Shown: positions 1 to 11,856, numbered from the stretch's first letter. The stretch: 64,000 nt of DNA from Artemia franciscana (GCF_032884065.1 NC_088868.1:3095043-3159042); one strand, 5' to 3'. The notes: generated by a model from the letters alone, not told the origin. A program made the numbers and translations.

Positions 1-335
1 CAAGAAACGGAGAAGAGCACCGCCGGTAGGGACTGTAAAGTTCAATGGCGCATTCTTTACCTTTTTCTTTACCTACCTCATTTATTTTGGATGGGCGAGT
101 TCAGACAAGGAGGGAAACTAGAAATTCCAAAAACGGGAGAACTTTATTTCTCATTTTCATAATTTGATCATTGTTCGAATTTTTCCTGGAAAAGGGAGGG
201 GGTCACATCCCTGGCCGCAACCGGTGGAACTCATTTAAAGATAAATACTCTTTTAAGTGAGCCCACCGGACTAATCGTGTTTCAAACCAAAAGTCTTAGG
301 GAAAATTGGATTCGACACTGCTTTAAAGTGTTAGA

Positions 336-600
336 ATGAGAGAAAAGTTGAGATGGCTAGGAGACGTGCTAGGAATGAAAAATGGCAGACAATCAAATAT
401 TCTACTTTTTAGCCATCTATCCAGAACCAAAGGGAATGCAAGTCGTCTCCGAATTAGGCAGCCAAATTCATTTGGGAGGATTTAAGGGAAATTAGAAATT
501 CTTGGAAGGGTGTAAAGAGGGTAGCTCTAGATAAGTTGGTACGGAGGAGAAGCGTGGTTAGCTATGTTGGTGATAGGCAGCTTGGTGCCGCAGTGAATTC
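336..600 (+). pseudogene. RTE-like LINE, C-terminal fragment of the RT protein
   Basis: The plus-strand frame begins 'MREKLRWLGDVLGMKN', the usual post-RT block of RTE-type LINE proteins ('..RLRWLGHVLRM..'). After stops and a frameshift it ends in a segment reading close to 'RRSVVSYVGDRQLGAA'. The same C-terminus occurs at 21315-21540 and, on the other strand, at the low-coordinate end of the element at 38590-40915. RT motifs and endonuclease are absent, so this is a 5'-truncated, mutated 3' end. The RTE assignment is by eye and the clade is not verified. Confidence 0.7.
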
Positions 601-861
601 TATTAGTTGTACAGAATGCACAAAAAAAGGTGATTCAAAAAGTCTTCACACATAACAGTCTCCTTTGGTTTGTATCTACAGAGCGACCCGAACTTCCATC
701 TTTCTTTTTCAGAAGAAAGGATAGTCATTGCAGTAAAGTTGTTACTTTGAATTTCCGAAGTCCGGTTAACTTCATCATTGACAGTTGACTGTCTGAAATT
801 CCCGTTTCTCTGCTTCGATTCAATTAGCTTTGCGAATCAGCAATTTCAGTCTTATGCAAGC

Positions 862-947
862 TTTGATGGTAAAAGTTAGGTTAAATTAGTTTATAAATCT
901 TACAAATGGGTTAAAAATCTAACCTATATAAACCTGTCACCATCAAA
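862..947. repeat. Short fold-back element with TTTGATGGT termini
   Basis: The segment starts with 'tttgatggta' and ends with 'accatcaaa'. Inner arms 'gttaggtt' and 'aacct' also pair, so the ~86 bases can fold on themselves. A diverged copy with the same ends lies at about 21733-21823. It looks like a tiny non-autonomous DNA element, but both copies lie in the larger duplicated segment, so they are not independent insertions. Confidence 0.45.
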
Positions 948-1809
948 CCGTTCATAAAACTAAAAAAAAAAGACTGGCAAGGCTAAATAAAACCATAGCT
1001 CATGCGATGTTTACAAGAGCCCAAATATTGTTAGTAATATATCTTCAAAATATACAGTACTGTGTCAGGATACACTAATCCACGAATTTTTATTTTTTTT
1101 TCGAGGAGAAAGATAATTTCTTTTCAACTTGGCTTTTTGAACACAAAGTTTGATCTTCTAACATGTCTTTTTGCGAGTTCTCCGTCTAAAAGCAAACACT
1201 AAGTCATTTTGCAATTGCAATTTTTTTTTTGTAAATCCCAATATGCAAACAGTCGTTTTCCAGTTCATTTTGCCTATAGTTAGGGACTGCGTGTCATTCT
1301 TTAGAAGGTTAGGTAAGGTTTTAGGAGGGTGTTTTTTAGGTTTTGAGGGTGTCTTTTAGGAGGATTTGAGTAGTATGTAACTGTGACAGCGGAGATATAT
1401 CAAATTTTGAAAATGTATCTGATGGGTAAACTAACAGTATACTTTTTTTTTCCTGTTTTTTTTTTCTTTCCTAAACTATAAGTTGTAATGCTTGCGTAAT
1501 TTTGAATGAAGAAAATCTCGATGAGATCTTTGTAACTTAAAACAGTTAAATTTTGCGCTATTGTCGAAGAAAAAGTGACCATCGCCATGTCTGGTATTTG
1601 ATGTTCCTTCAGTTCTTTTGGTGTAATTGTAAAACAATATTACCATAGTATTTAAGCACTGGATCTCAGCTTCTAAAACTAACAAATTTGCTAGTTAAAG
1701 AAAGACTACAATAGAGGCAAGATCTGTCAAACGCTAGATGGAACTTTTTTTGAATTTTTTTTTATTTAATCACTAATTAGGCTACTATTTATCCATCTGC
1801 CCGGATAAT

Positions 1810-2460
1810 CTTGTGCAATGTTAATAAGGATACTCATTAAATTTTTTTAGAAGGTTTCAAAAACCATAAGCTCATCAATATATTTCAATTCATGGAAAAC
1901 TCCTTAGCGAGTCTGTGGAGTCGAACTTGGAGAGTACGTTGGGTTATTCCATTGGGAACAAGGAGGGTAAGCAATGAATATGGTATTTGACTGCTTGTGA
2001 TTTATTTGATATAAAAGAGGAAATCAATTTCACTCGGAAAAGGTCAATATTTAATTCAGTGATAAGTTTTGAACTAATGCATTGTAATTAACCAATTAAA
2101 ATGCTATTTTTGGATTTTAAATGGAAATTAATTTAAGTCAGGTATTAGACTTTTGTGGAATTTTACCAGTTAAATTGACAAGATAAGCAACAGGATTATA
2201 GGTAGATGTGGAACTGAGGCTCCCGATTGGTCCCAGGTCTATAAGAGGAGGAAGAATATTTTCTCTCTGCCAATCAACAAAAAATTCTTTGTACAGTTAG
2301 GAGAAAAAACGAGATTGGATAAACACCTTCTAAACCAGTATTCTAATAAGGGGAAATGGGATATCTAAAGGACAGGCACTTGCTTTTCTTAGCTTCCCAA
2401 TTCTTCTTTCAATTTCTAATGCGAAAATCACTGGAAGAAAGGGGAAAATGTGTCAGCCGG
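1810..2460 (-). pseudogene. CR1/L2-like LINE RT fragment, copy 1
   Basis: The minus strand aligns closely with 16100-16752, where the RT is easier to read. Here the frame contains a 'KLRKASACPLDIPF' block (start of the RT fingers), then an 'SSTS'-type region, and a damaged 'GIPQ-T' region (motif B) toward 1900. Many stops and frameshifts interrupt it. At its low-coordinate end it abuts the first bases of the U repeat (about 1760-1808), and at the other end it abuts an RTE fragment on the opposite strand. It is dead, and the clade call is moderate. Confidence 0.6.
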
Positions 2461-2464
2461 ATTA

Positions 2465-2942
2465 GACACTACAAGATAAGTTGCTTAAGCATGGTGGCCC
2501 TGAGGTTAGAAATAAATTACTGAAGATTGTTAATATGAATTACGGAAAAGGGGAAGTACCTAGCGATTTCAGGAAAAAAGCTTAATTAAACCACTGTATA
2601 ATAAAGGTGATAAGAGTGAGTGTTGTATTCATGTAGGCATTAGCCTGGTCTTTGTAGGCAGCAAACTACTTAGTAACATTATGATCTTTAAACTGAGAGA
2701 TACTGTAGACAAGTTTATGAGAGAAAAGCAGTGTGGTCTTAGAACGTACTGAGGATGACAAATGGCCAAATTTTCCCTTTTAGGCTAATAATTGAGAAGT
2801 GCCTGGGTGATAAAACACCTTTATTCCTTAGTTTATAGATGATGAACAAGCGTTCAATTCTGTTGATAGAAGAGCAAAGGTCTTGTCCTCGTATGGTATA
2901 CCAGACAAATACAATTTAGTAATTAGAGCTGTGTACGACAAT
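2465..2942 (+). pseudogene. RTE-like RT, first half, split by an H insertion
   Basis: Reading the plus strand with several frameshifts gives 'KLLKHGGPEVRNKLLKIVN', 'GEVPSDFRK', then 'FIDDEQAFNSVDRRA' (RT motif A) and 'SSYGIPDKY'. This matches the RT of the RTE-like element at 38590-40915. The frame breaks at 'VYDN', where an H element begins. The following residues of the same RT ('NIAAVKIEYEV') resume at 4391. The two pieces are one ancient LINE copy interrupted by a 1.45 kb insertion. Confidence 0.75.
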
Positions 2943-4390
2943 TTAGTAAGAAAAACAAGTTTTCTTAATTTAAAATAAGGAGCAATATTAAAACTTAAAA
3001 TGAACAGAAATTATTCCATACGTGAAAGGAGCTGTCCCTTCCTCAACACCCCACTCTTTACGCTAAAGTTTTCTATTGTTTCAAAAAGTAGAGCTGTGAA
3101 AAAGAGTCAAACTTCAGCGTAAAGAGCGGGGCGTTGAGGAGGGGACAGCCTCTTTCATATACAGAGTAATTTCTGTTCGTTTTAAGTTTTAATGTCGTTT
3201 CTTACTTTCAGTTAAGAAAAAATTATTTTTTTATTTAGTTTCTTAACGTTCTTTAATTAAGGCCGGTTTAGATTTTGTCTCACCGTACATGGATAATTAA
3301 AACGAAATTTGCACATTTTTTTTTTTTTTTGGCTAAATGGCATTCTCAAAATTTTAATCGAACGATGTTGAAAAAAAGGGGATGGGGAGGGGTCTAGTTT
3401 CCCTCCATTTTTTTGGTTACTAAAAAGGGACACTTGAACTTTTAATTTTAATCACGGACGATTTTATTATCTCTATTCGTTCATTTTTATTACGTATATG
3501 AGAGGGTTTGTCCCCTCGTCAATACCTCGTTCATTACACTAAATTTCGAATTCTGTTCCAATTCTTTAAGAATGACCCCTGAATCACAAAGGCCGTTTAA
3601 TTAGAATAAATAGCTCTTTTGAAATTACCAAAAATAATTTAGCGTAAAAAGCGAGGTATTGAGGAGGGGACCAACCCCCTTTTATGCCTAATAATTTTTG
3701 CTTATTTTAATGTACTTACTTACTTTCAGTTGAAAACACTTTTCTGATTGTTTTTTTTTTAATAATGCCAGAAAATCCAGCGATTCCTTCATGGAAATTC
3801 TCTTCTCTCATGACACATTCCTCTATGGAGACATCCTCCCTCGTATCCCCCTCCCCTGATGGAATGAGCGCAGGAGGGGGCCCAGTTTTCCTTCATTTTT
3901 TGTGGTCACTTAAAAAGGGCGAAAGAACTTTTAAACTCTGTTAGAATGAGCTCTTTCAATACATTCTTTGAAAATTTGGTGGACAGGATCACCCCTGGGG
4001 AAAAAAAAAACAAACAAAAAAAAACAAATAACCTAAACACCGTGATTTTTCTGGTAAAAAATACGAAATTCAACATTTTTGCAGACAGGAGCTTGAAACC
4101 TCTACAGTAGGGTTCTCTGATATGCCGAATCTGATTGCGTGCTTTCCATTAAGATTGTATGACTTTTAGGTCGTGTTTACCTCTTTTTCGAAAATATGGC
4201 TCGTATACAGGCTCGTAACTTTTGTTGGGTAGGATTTATTTGGATGAAACTTATATATTCAAAATCAGCATAACAGTTCGCTTCAGTTGATGTAAGCCTA
4301 TCTATTGGAATCAAAATTCCGTTTTTACACTTTCGGTTACTATTTAGCCGTGTCCCTCCGTACTTCAGTTCGTTACCACGAACTGTTTGA
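2943..4390 (-). mobile_element. H element, complete copy inserted in a LINE (minus)
   Basis: About 1.45 kb of non-coding sequence separates two halves of an RTE RT. In order: a start near 'aaaaacaagtttt', a symmetrical fold-back (about 2975-3215), an AT-rich interior with 'ggctaaatggcattctcaa', a second fold-back (about 3488-3725), a ~650 base body containing 'ggtcactt-aaaaaggg', and a terminal hairpin 'agttcgttaccacgaact' followed by 'gtttga'. There is no open frame of note. The same parts in the same order form the copy at 4871-6634 on the other strand, which fixes both ends. No target-site duplication is obvious. Confidence 0.75.
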
Positions 4391-4720
4391 TAACATTGCT
4401 GCGGTCAAGATAGAATATGAGGTTAGAAGCTGGTTTCATATTAAATCAGGAGTTCAATGGGGTGGCGTTCTATCACCATTAGTACGAATGATTCTGGTGG
4501 ACTTTGTCCTAAGGAGCACAGCAAAGGTAATGTGAGAGAGCGGAATTATAAGTCCCCTTGACTTTAGGTATGCTGATGATTTAAGCATCTAAAATTAAAA
4601 CGTTGGTAAAATCAAGGGGTTAGAATACGTTTGAAAAATTATTTTTAAGAAAACTCAAGTCAATAAAGCAGTGTTACTTACCCAGGTAGCATAATTATTA
4701 AAGACGGTGGAGCAGTTTCT
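4391..4720 (+). pseudogene. RTE-like RT, second half after the H insertion
   Basis: The frame continues the RT of 2465-2942: 'NIAAVKIEYEVRSWFHIKSG' then 'VLSPLVRMILVDFVLRSTAKV' (the GV-QG-LSP motif B region, here 'GVQWGGVLSP'). Next come a damaged 'RYADDLSI' (motif C) in a shifted frame and the 'YLGSIISKDGG'-like block as 'acttacccaggtagcata'. It stops abruptly after 'cagtttctagg', where U repeat sequence begins. The same RT/U junction recurs at 13082 and 25790, so the join is older than those copies. Confidence 0.75.
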
Positions 4721-4870
4721 AGGAATTTTTATTTGACCACTAATTAGGCTAATATTTGTTTGTATGCCCCGGATAATCCTCTCGATAGTATATTTATGCA
4801 ACACTGAATTAGGCCTTTAATATCTTGTAACGGCTTAGGTTGTGGCAAACATGTCTTCTTGCTTACTTTC

Positions 4871-6634
4871 AAACAGTTCGTGGTAACGAGTAAGGAGCGA
4901 CCTGACTCAATAGTAAACGAAACTCTAAAAAACGGAATTTTGATGCTAAAATATACATCAAAAGAATCAAATTTTTATGCTGATTTTAAATATATAAGTT
5001 TCATCAAATTTAATCTCTGTCATCAAAAGTTACGAGCCTGAGAAAATTTGCCTTATTTTAGAAAATAGGGGAAAACACCCCCTAAAAGTCATAAAATCTT
5101 AACAAAAATCAAACCATCGCATTCGGCGTATCAGAGGATGCTATAGCAAATTTTCAAGCTCCTATCTACAAAAATATCGAATTTCGTATTTTTTACCAGA
5201 AGACAAATCACGGGTGCGTGTTTATTTGTTATTTTTTTTTTTTTTTTTTTTTCTTTTCCCCAGGGGTCATCGTATCGACAAAATGGTCCTAGAATGTCAA
5301 AAGAAGACTCATTCTAACGAGAATGAAAAAATCTAGTGCCCCTTTTAGGTGACCAAAAAAATTGGAGGGCACCTAGGCCCCCTCCCACGCTCATTTTTTC
5401 TCCAAAGTCAGCGTATCAAAATTTTGAGATAACCATTTTGTTCCGCATAGTCAAAAACCATAACAACTATATCTTTGGGAATGACTTACTCCCCCACAGT
5501 CCCTGGGGGAGGGGCTACAAGTTACATGCTTCGGCCAGTGTTTGCATATAATAATGGTTATTGGGAAGTGTACAGACGTTTTCAGGGGATTTTTCGGTTT
5601 TGGGGGTGGGGTTGAGGGGAGGGGGATATGTGGTAGGATCTTTCCTTGGAGAAATATGTCATGGGGGAACAAAAATTCAAAGAAAAGGGTGCAGGATTTT
5701 CTAAAATTACTAAAAAAAAAAACAATGAAAAGATAAACATGGAAAAGTTTTTTCAATTGAAAGTAAGGAGTAGCATTGAAACTTAAAACGAACAGAGATT
5801 ATTACGCATATGAGGGGTTCTAAAAATACTTTAGCATAAAGAGCGAGGTATTTAGGAGGAGATAAATACCTTGCTCTTTATGCTATATTATTTTTAGTAA
5901 TTTCAACTATTTATTCTACAGCCTTTCTGATTCAGGGGTCATTCTTAAAGAATTGGGACAAAACTTAAGATTTAGTGTAAACAGCGAGGTATTAACGAGG
6001 GTACAAATCCCCTCATATACTTAATAAAAATTTAAGAATATAAAAGTTTGTTAATACGTCATATACATAATACGTAAGTTAATTCTTAAGTTACGTATAT
6101 TTTTTACTAAAAAAAAAAATTCGTTAAAAATACAAATTTATAATTGCCTTTTCATGTATCCGAAAAATTGCATGGCAACAAGGCCTCCCTCCCCATCCCT
6201 TTTTTCTCAAAATCGTCTGATCAAAACTAAGAGAAAGCCATTTAGCCAAAAAAGGAATTAATATGCAAATTTCATTTTAATAATTTATGTGTGGAGAGCC
6301 AAAATCAAACATGCATTAATTCAAAAACGTTCAGAAATTACATTAAAAAAACTAGTTTTTTTAACTGAAAGTAAGGAGCCACATTAAAACTTAAAACGAA
6401 CAGAAATTACTCCGTATATGAAATGGGTTGTCCCCTCCGCAATCTCTCGCTCTTTACGCTAAAGTTTGACTCTTTGCTACAATTCTACTTTTTAAAACAA
6501 TTAAAAGCTTTAGCATAAAGAGCGAGGCGTTGGGGAGGGGACAACCCATTTAATATACGGAGTAATTTCTGTTCGTTTTAAGTTTTAATGTCGCTCCTTA
6601 CTTTCAGTTAAAAAACTAGTTTTTTTATGTAATC
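4871..6634 (+). mobile_element. H element, complete copy inserted in U (plus)
   Basis: U copy D reads 'cttgcttactttctttact' without a break. Copy A is split at this point by 1764 bases starting 'aaacagttcgtggtaacga' and ending 'tttttttatgtaatc'. Inside are the ~870 base body (with a T-rich tract near 5230 and 'attggagggcacctaggcc' near 5360), an asymmetrical fold-back (5775-6030), an AT-rich interior, and a symmetrical fold-back (6385-6605). It carries no transposase. Comparing split and unsplit U shows at most one duplicated base at the target. This is the best copy for defining H. Confidence 0.8.
6385..6605. repeat. Symmetrical fold-back inside H (G2 type)
   Basis: Arm 1 reads 'acttaaaacgaacagaaatt ... 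gtatatgaaatgggttgtcc', then 'gctctttacgctaaagtttg'. Arm 2 is its reverse complement through 'tttagcataaagagcgaggc' to 'ctgttcgttttaagtttta'. Arms are about 95 bases with a ~40 base spacer. Similar fold-backs or half-copies are at 2975-3215, 29575-29690, 33131-33310, 46255-46395 and 53865-54010. A related type with a longer, 'aatacctcgctc'-bearing arm is at 3488-3725, 5775-6030, 20255-20530, 24770-24990, 28860-29085, 33600-33835, 37505-37790 and 62395-62685. Confidence 0.8.
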
Positions 6635-8291
6635 TTTACTTAAAGCAACTGGATACCCTGTCAATGAGGTCCATTTTAATATTTGTTTTGTTTTTAGCAC
6701 TTCAATTTAGTACGATTTTTTGTTTAGGTGTATTTTTCAAGTTTTGTTTCAAGTTTTTCGTGAAGTTGCGAAACACTTGGTTAAAAAAGAAAAAAAGCTA
6801 GAGTTTTGGATTGAATGCCCATGTCTCCTGCCTACCTTCCCAGGATCGTCTTTCATCTATTTAAAAAGAAACTGATTCGCTGATCGCCATACTGAAGCAC
6901 GGTAAGCACGATAGTAAAATGTGACTGTTTACTTGCCGTCAATTATGTGCTTTTTCAGGCACGAAAAACCCCCACTGTAATATGAAAGAAGAGCAACTTC
7001 AAAAAAAGAAAAACAACTTCAAAAAAAAGAAGAACAACTTCTATAGAAACTTATTAGAAATTGGAAATGACTACAGAATGTTATTTAAGAGAAAAGAAGT
7101 CAGCGACAGCGAACTCACACTCAATTTGATACCAATGGCTAATGGCAAAGCAAAATATAAGGTAGTAGACATAGATCAGGAAATTAAATTTGTATTATTT
7201 CTTAGATAACGTTTGAGGAATATTGGGTTTCTTGGATGAGCTATTTTGGAAACTTGATTGAAATCTGGAACTAAATTAATTGCAGTTGACTTAAAATTAT
7301 CAATTTTTATTTTACCATATTATGTGCAATAGTTCATATCGTTCAGTGCTATTTTTCTTCTTAAAGAGTTTTCTCTTTTGAATTAATACTGGGGACTACG
7401 GAGAGACAACACATTATGGTGTGATGGGTACTCAAGAAATATATAATTTTTCTGACAGAGATACGGGAGGTAAATTCGCATTAACTACCCTTGAGTTAAT
7501 TCCTAGCTATCGGTAAAAGGCGAATTTGTCATTTATCCTTGATTTAATTGAAGCTATTTGATTTTAAGGAAATCTCTCTAATGGATAGAAATCTCAAACG
7601 CCGCCCAATAAAACTAAATTATAAGACAATTGGTATAATAGTTCGTTTGAAATTGCTTTTTGTCATTCAGTCAGGAAAATTGTTCATTTGGTAAAAGAAA
7701 TTTCGTTTTGCTGATAGAAGTTTAAAGGAGACATAATCTAATTTTTTACATTAGTAACAATTTTAATATTTTATTACGTATATTCTGATTTACAGATAGT
7801 CGATCAGTTAGAGCTGAATCATGTAACTTTGCTTACGGTTCAAATTTTCAAATATTAAACATTTTTCCTTTTACTAATAAAGAAAATTTAAGCAAATGCA
7901 AACGCCATCATATGCACATATGTAAATTATGTACATATGTATTTGTGCATCAAATGCAAAACAGTAAGATAAAGTTTTATTTTGAGATATCTCGCAATCC
8001 AGGCTTGGCCAAATTTTTGATCTGAAGCAAAAACAAAAGCAGAATAACATATAAAAGGCTTATAAATACTTTCATATATAAAACTGGCAAAGAAATGCAC
8101 TGCCATTTTATGAAAACGATAAAGATATTTAAAAACACGTAATTATATTTTGGGCCATAATATAAAAAAAAAATATTCTGAACTTGAAAAGGGGTCAGTA
8201 AAACCGTAAAAAAGAGGATAATTTTTTTTGTTCATTTTTCTCTGGATATAAGGGGCATTGTTTTTCGTATCTTGAAAAGATTCAACAGAGG

Positions 8292-8292
<1 letters not shown>

Positions 8293-8322
<30 letters not shown>
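8293..8322. repeat. (TA)n tract at the 3' end of the Penelope-like element
   Basis: Thirty bases of TA dinucleotide follow the U end 'caacagaggat'. The second, much longer tract begins at 11576, and the Penelope-like element lies between them. In U copy D the same U end runs into a single uninterrupted (TA)n (27788-27884). Confidence 0.9.
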
Positions 8323-8324
<2 letters not shown>

Positions 8325-9104
8325 TGAAAAGAGAAACCACCAATGCAACAGCACACACACACAAAAGAGACAGAAGGAGAAAAGGAAGACTGTTTTCCTA
8401 AATTAGTGATTAATATAGACCAGCACTTGCAAGAGACCTTAACCCTACTCATCCATACAATCACATAGGTCAAACAGCATAGCCATACACAATCAACATA
8501 AAGAATAATCCATGGACAGGCAGTCATGTCGTCAATAAGTATAAGTCATCATTTACCAAACAATAGAAAAAATAATAAAGACAAATAATTCAGAGGCAAC
8601 AACCCAACACAAGGGCTCATCAGGGGAATACACTGGCCTATGTAGGGTTTCGCCACTTTAAATTCTCTACCCAGCCAAGTGTTGTGGCTACCAGAGAATA
8701 TCCATGGCATCCCCGTGTCCGGTATCACCCCAAAATACATCCCTATGAACGAAAAAAAAAAACCAGCAAATGTAAAACAACCAAGTAACACCAAAACAAG
8801 CTTATCCTGTTAATATATCCCTCTTTTTAGCACCAATAGGTAAACTAAATATAATAAATTTTGCCAAATCACAAATATTAACACATTGCAAAACACCTGA
8901 ATGAACTAAACAATTATAGAATTCATCATGACCATGTGGCTATTTTAAAAAAAAAATCCGCTCTATTAGAAACACAATTCAAAATAAATGGCGCTGCATC
9001 ATCATTTGTCGAACCTCCGAAATTAGTTGAAAATTTCTTTAAGTATTTCCAGATAATTCTTTTGATATTTATTTAAAAGTTCGTTATAATGAAAACTAAA
9101 TTCT

Positions 9105-10775
9105 TTAAAATTGCCAAGTTAATTTATTTGCAGAAAAACCCCTTGATATCAATTTTTGGCTTAAGATTTTACATCTATTTTTAAAATCAATATAATTACT
9201 ACAAATCCTTGCATAACGAAGTAACTGTGAGAAAAACGCAGAATATTTGATATTTGAGTGTATATTACTTTCAGGGAATGGGAAACTAATCACTTCAAAA
9301 TCAAAATCATCCGTTTTATTATACATTTTAAAACTTAATTTATTATTATCACAAATATTAACATTTAAATCTAAGAAATGATCTTCATGTCCAGCGCCAT
9401 GACTAGATTCAAGAGTAAGCTCTGATGGATATATATTTTTAGAAATATCAATGAAATCCTGACAATTTAAGACCAAAATATCATCTAAATATCTTTTATT
9501 ATTTGACAAAACATGTTTTCAATTATTTGGATTATTCTTATCCATCATATATTTATATTCTAGTTGACTTAAAAACAAGTCAGCTATAAATGGGCTGGCA
9601 TTCCCCCCCCCCATGGGAATTCCCACGATTTGCTTGTACAAATCACCACCAAATCTTATATAAGTATTGTATAAAACAAATTCTAATAACTCAAAAATCA
9701 TATCCAAGCTGTAACATCTCAAGTTAACTGTAGTATTAAAGCAATTTGTCCATATAGCTTTTTTATTATAAGTGTCTATTTTTAAGAACCTTTTACTAGA
9801 TAAGAGGAAAGATTTCTTGATAACAGTTCTTAAATTATCAAACACTGCATTAAGTGATAAATTAGTATACATTGTCGCAAAATCGAAAGACTCAATTCTT
9901 TTAGCTGAAACCATTGTTAAGGAATCTATCACCTGCAGTGAATTATTAACACTCCAATATGAATTGAAATTCGAAAATTTTTTAATACCAGAACAATAGG
10001 TTTTAAGTTTATTTACAATTTCCTTTAAAATTAAAGAGAGGTCAGTAGCAGCCATGCGGGTTGGGCATTTAGCTGCTCCAGCAATAAACCGTGGTTTAGG
10101 GGGATTCTTATGAAATTTTACAGTCCAATATAGGAAAGGGAACTTTTTATCATTGTCATTTATTTTAATATTAAAATTTTTTATAAATATTTTTTCAGTC
10201 TTTTCAATTAAATTCTCATCCTCTATATTTACCTTTTTGTAAACATTAGTTGTGCATAACTCCCTTTTTAAGATATCACAATACAGCTTCTGACAAATTA
10301 TGGCAAAATTATTATTAGCTTTATCCACTGGCACAATTACAAATTCATTCTTTAGATTAGCAATTGCTTGTTTAATCTTCGCATTATAAAATAATGATTT
10401 AGTGTTACTATTTTTTAAGTTAGAATATAGTTTATTTCTTATTCTACTAATAATTAAATTCTTCCAACTTTGAAAACTCTCTTTATTTTTATTCTCTTTC
10501 TTACACCACTTATCAATAAATAAATCAAAATCATTTTCCAAGCCATCAAGAACACTCGATGGTTTCAGATGATGAGAAAGACGGAAATTAGCCCCTTTAT
10601 TTATTATAATTTCAAGATCATCTTGTTTTATTATTGACAAGTCCCCTGTTATAACATGTTTATAAGTAGGATTTACAAATGGGCCAAGTTGCTTACAATT
10701 ACAAACCGGTTTCCAATTTATATCACTATCTAATCTTTTTAGTATTAAATTATAATTAAAAATAATTTTTCCCAA
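9105..10775 (-). pseudogene. Penelope-type reverse transcriptase (one in-frame stop)
   Basis: This is the RNA-directed DNA polymerase of the element. The N-terminal part holds 'FVIVPVDKANNNFAIICQK', a typical Penelope block, then 'LYWTVKFHKNPPKPRFIAG'. Motif A is 'FDFATMYTNLSL', motif B 'GIPMGGGNASPFIADLF', and motif C 'RYLDDIL' with both catalytic aspartates. A single TGA (about 9516-9518) lies 11 codons before motif C. The frame is identical on both sides (9519-10775 and 9105-9509). A run of ten G codes the glycines of motif B and may have expanded. At the start, a one-base shift near 10752-10765 separates this frame from the upstream linker. All motifs are intact, so decay is recent. Confidence 0.85.
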
Positions 10776-10859
10776 TAGTTTTTGAAAATTTATAAGTTAA
10801 AACTGGACTATCATTATAATTCAAATTACTAGGAAGGGCCTGTTTCACATGCCGCTGAT

Positions 10860-11679
<820 letters not shown>

Positions 11680-11776
11680 TATTATATTATATTATTATAG
11701 TATATCATATATATACCATATTTTATTAATTTAACTATAATTATAAATAGCAAAAAACTATAATAGCCGTTTATAA

Positions 11777-11840
11777 TCATAAATGAAGATATAAGGCTAA
11801 CCATCAAATGGAGCTGTTTTGATTGAAAAGGAAAAATTCA
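11777..11840 (+). repeat. Shared flank also found downstream of U copy D
   Basis: The ~65 bases match 28553-28620 with a few substitutions ('aatcataaatgaagata', 'aggctaacc', 'gattgaaaaggaaaa'). In both places it lies on the far side of a (TA)n tract from a U end. It helps show that the Penelope-like element entered an older U-(TA)n-flank arrangement. No coding content. Confidence 0.7.
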
Positions 11841-11856
11841 AATAAAAGAAACATTT

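Larger units (their letters stand above)
30..1745 (+). repeat. Diverged ~1.7 kb paralogous segment, copy 1
   Basis: This stretch matches 21135-22745 in the same order and orientation, with many substitutions and small indels. Shared landmarks are a 'tttattttggatgggc' block near 80 and 21170, a LINE C-terminus, a small fold-back near 862, and an AT-rich tail ending near 'caaacgctagatggaact'. The match shows that LINE 3' end and non-coding flank were copied as one block. Copy 2 lacks about 140 bases matching roughly 240-378 here. No gene other than the LINE remnant is visible in it. Confidence 0.75.
4723..8292 (+). repeat. U repeat, copy A (interrupted by an H element)
   Basis: U is an unclassified ~1.8 kb repeat. 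It starts 'tttttatttgaccactaatt' and ends 'gattcaacagaggat' next to a (TA)n tract. Copy A runs 4723-4870 and 6635-8292; the gap is filled by an H element. Other copies are at 13083, 22803 and 25791. The U parts contain only a 75-codon frame rich in lysine and asparagine (6982-7209) that is broken in the other copies, so I do not call a gene. Polypyrimidine tracts ending in 'ag' (for example 'tgctttttcagg' near 6950) resemble splice acceptors, which could mean U derives from a transcribed locus. That is speculation. Confidence 0.7.

Noticed and set aside
5336-5756. Overlapping frames of 64-101 codons in H
   Set aside because: They lie on opposite strands, are not kept in other H copies, and contain frame breaks there.
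6982-7209. 75-codon Lys/Asn-rich frame in U as a small protein
   Set aside because: The equivalent stretches in U copies B and D carry frameshifts and stops, and composition explains the open frame.
8617-8654. Hammerhead ribozyme in the 3' region of the Penelope-like element (minus strand has CTGATGAGCC and GGCGAAAC close together)
   Set aside because: Penelope-like elements often carry hammerheads, so I tried to fold it. The two core boxes are in permuted order, stem II has only three pairs, and no stem III with a usable cleavage triplet can be closed between them.
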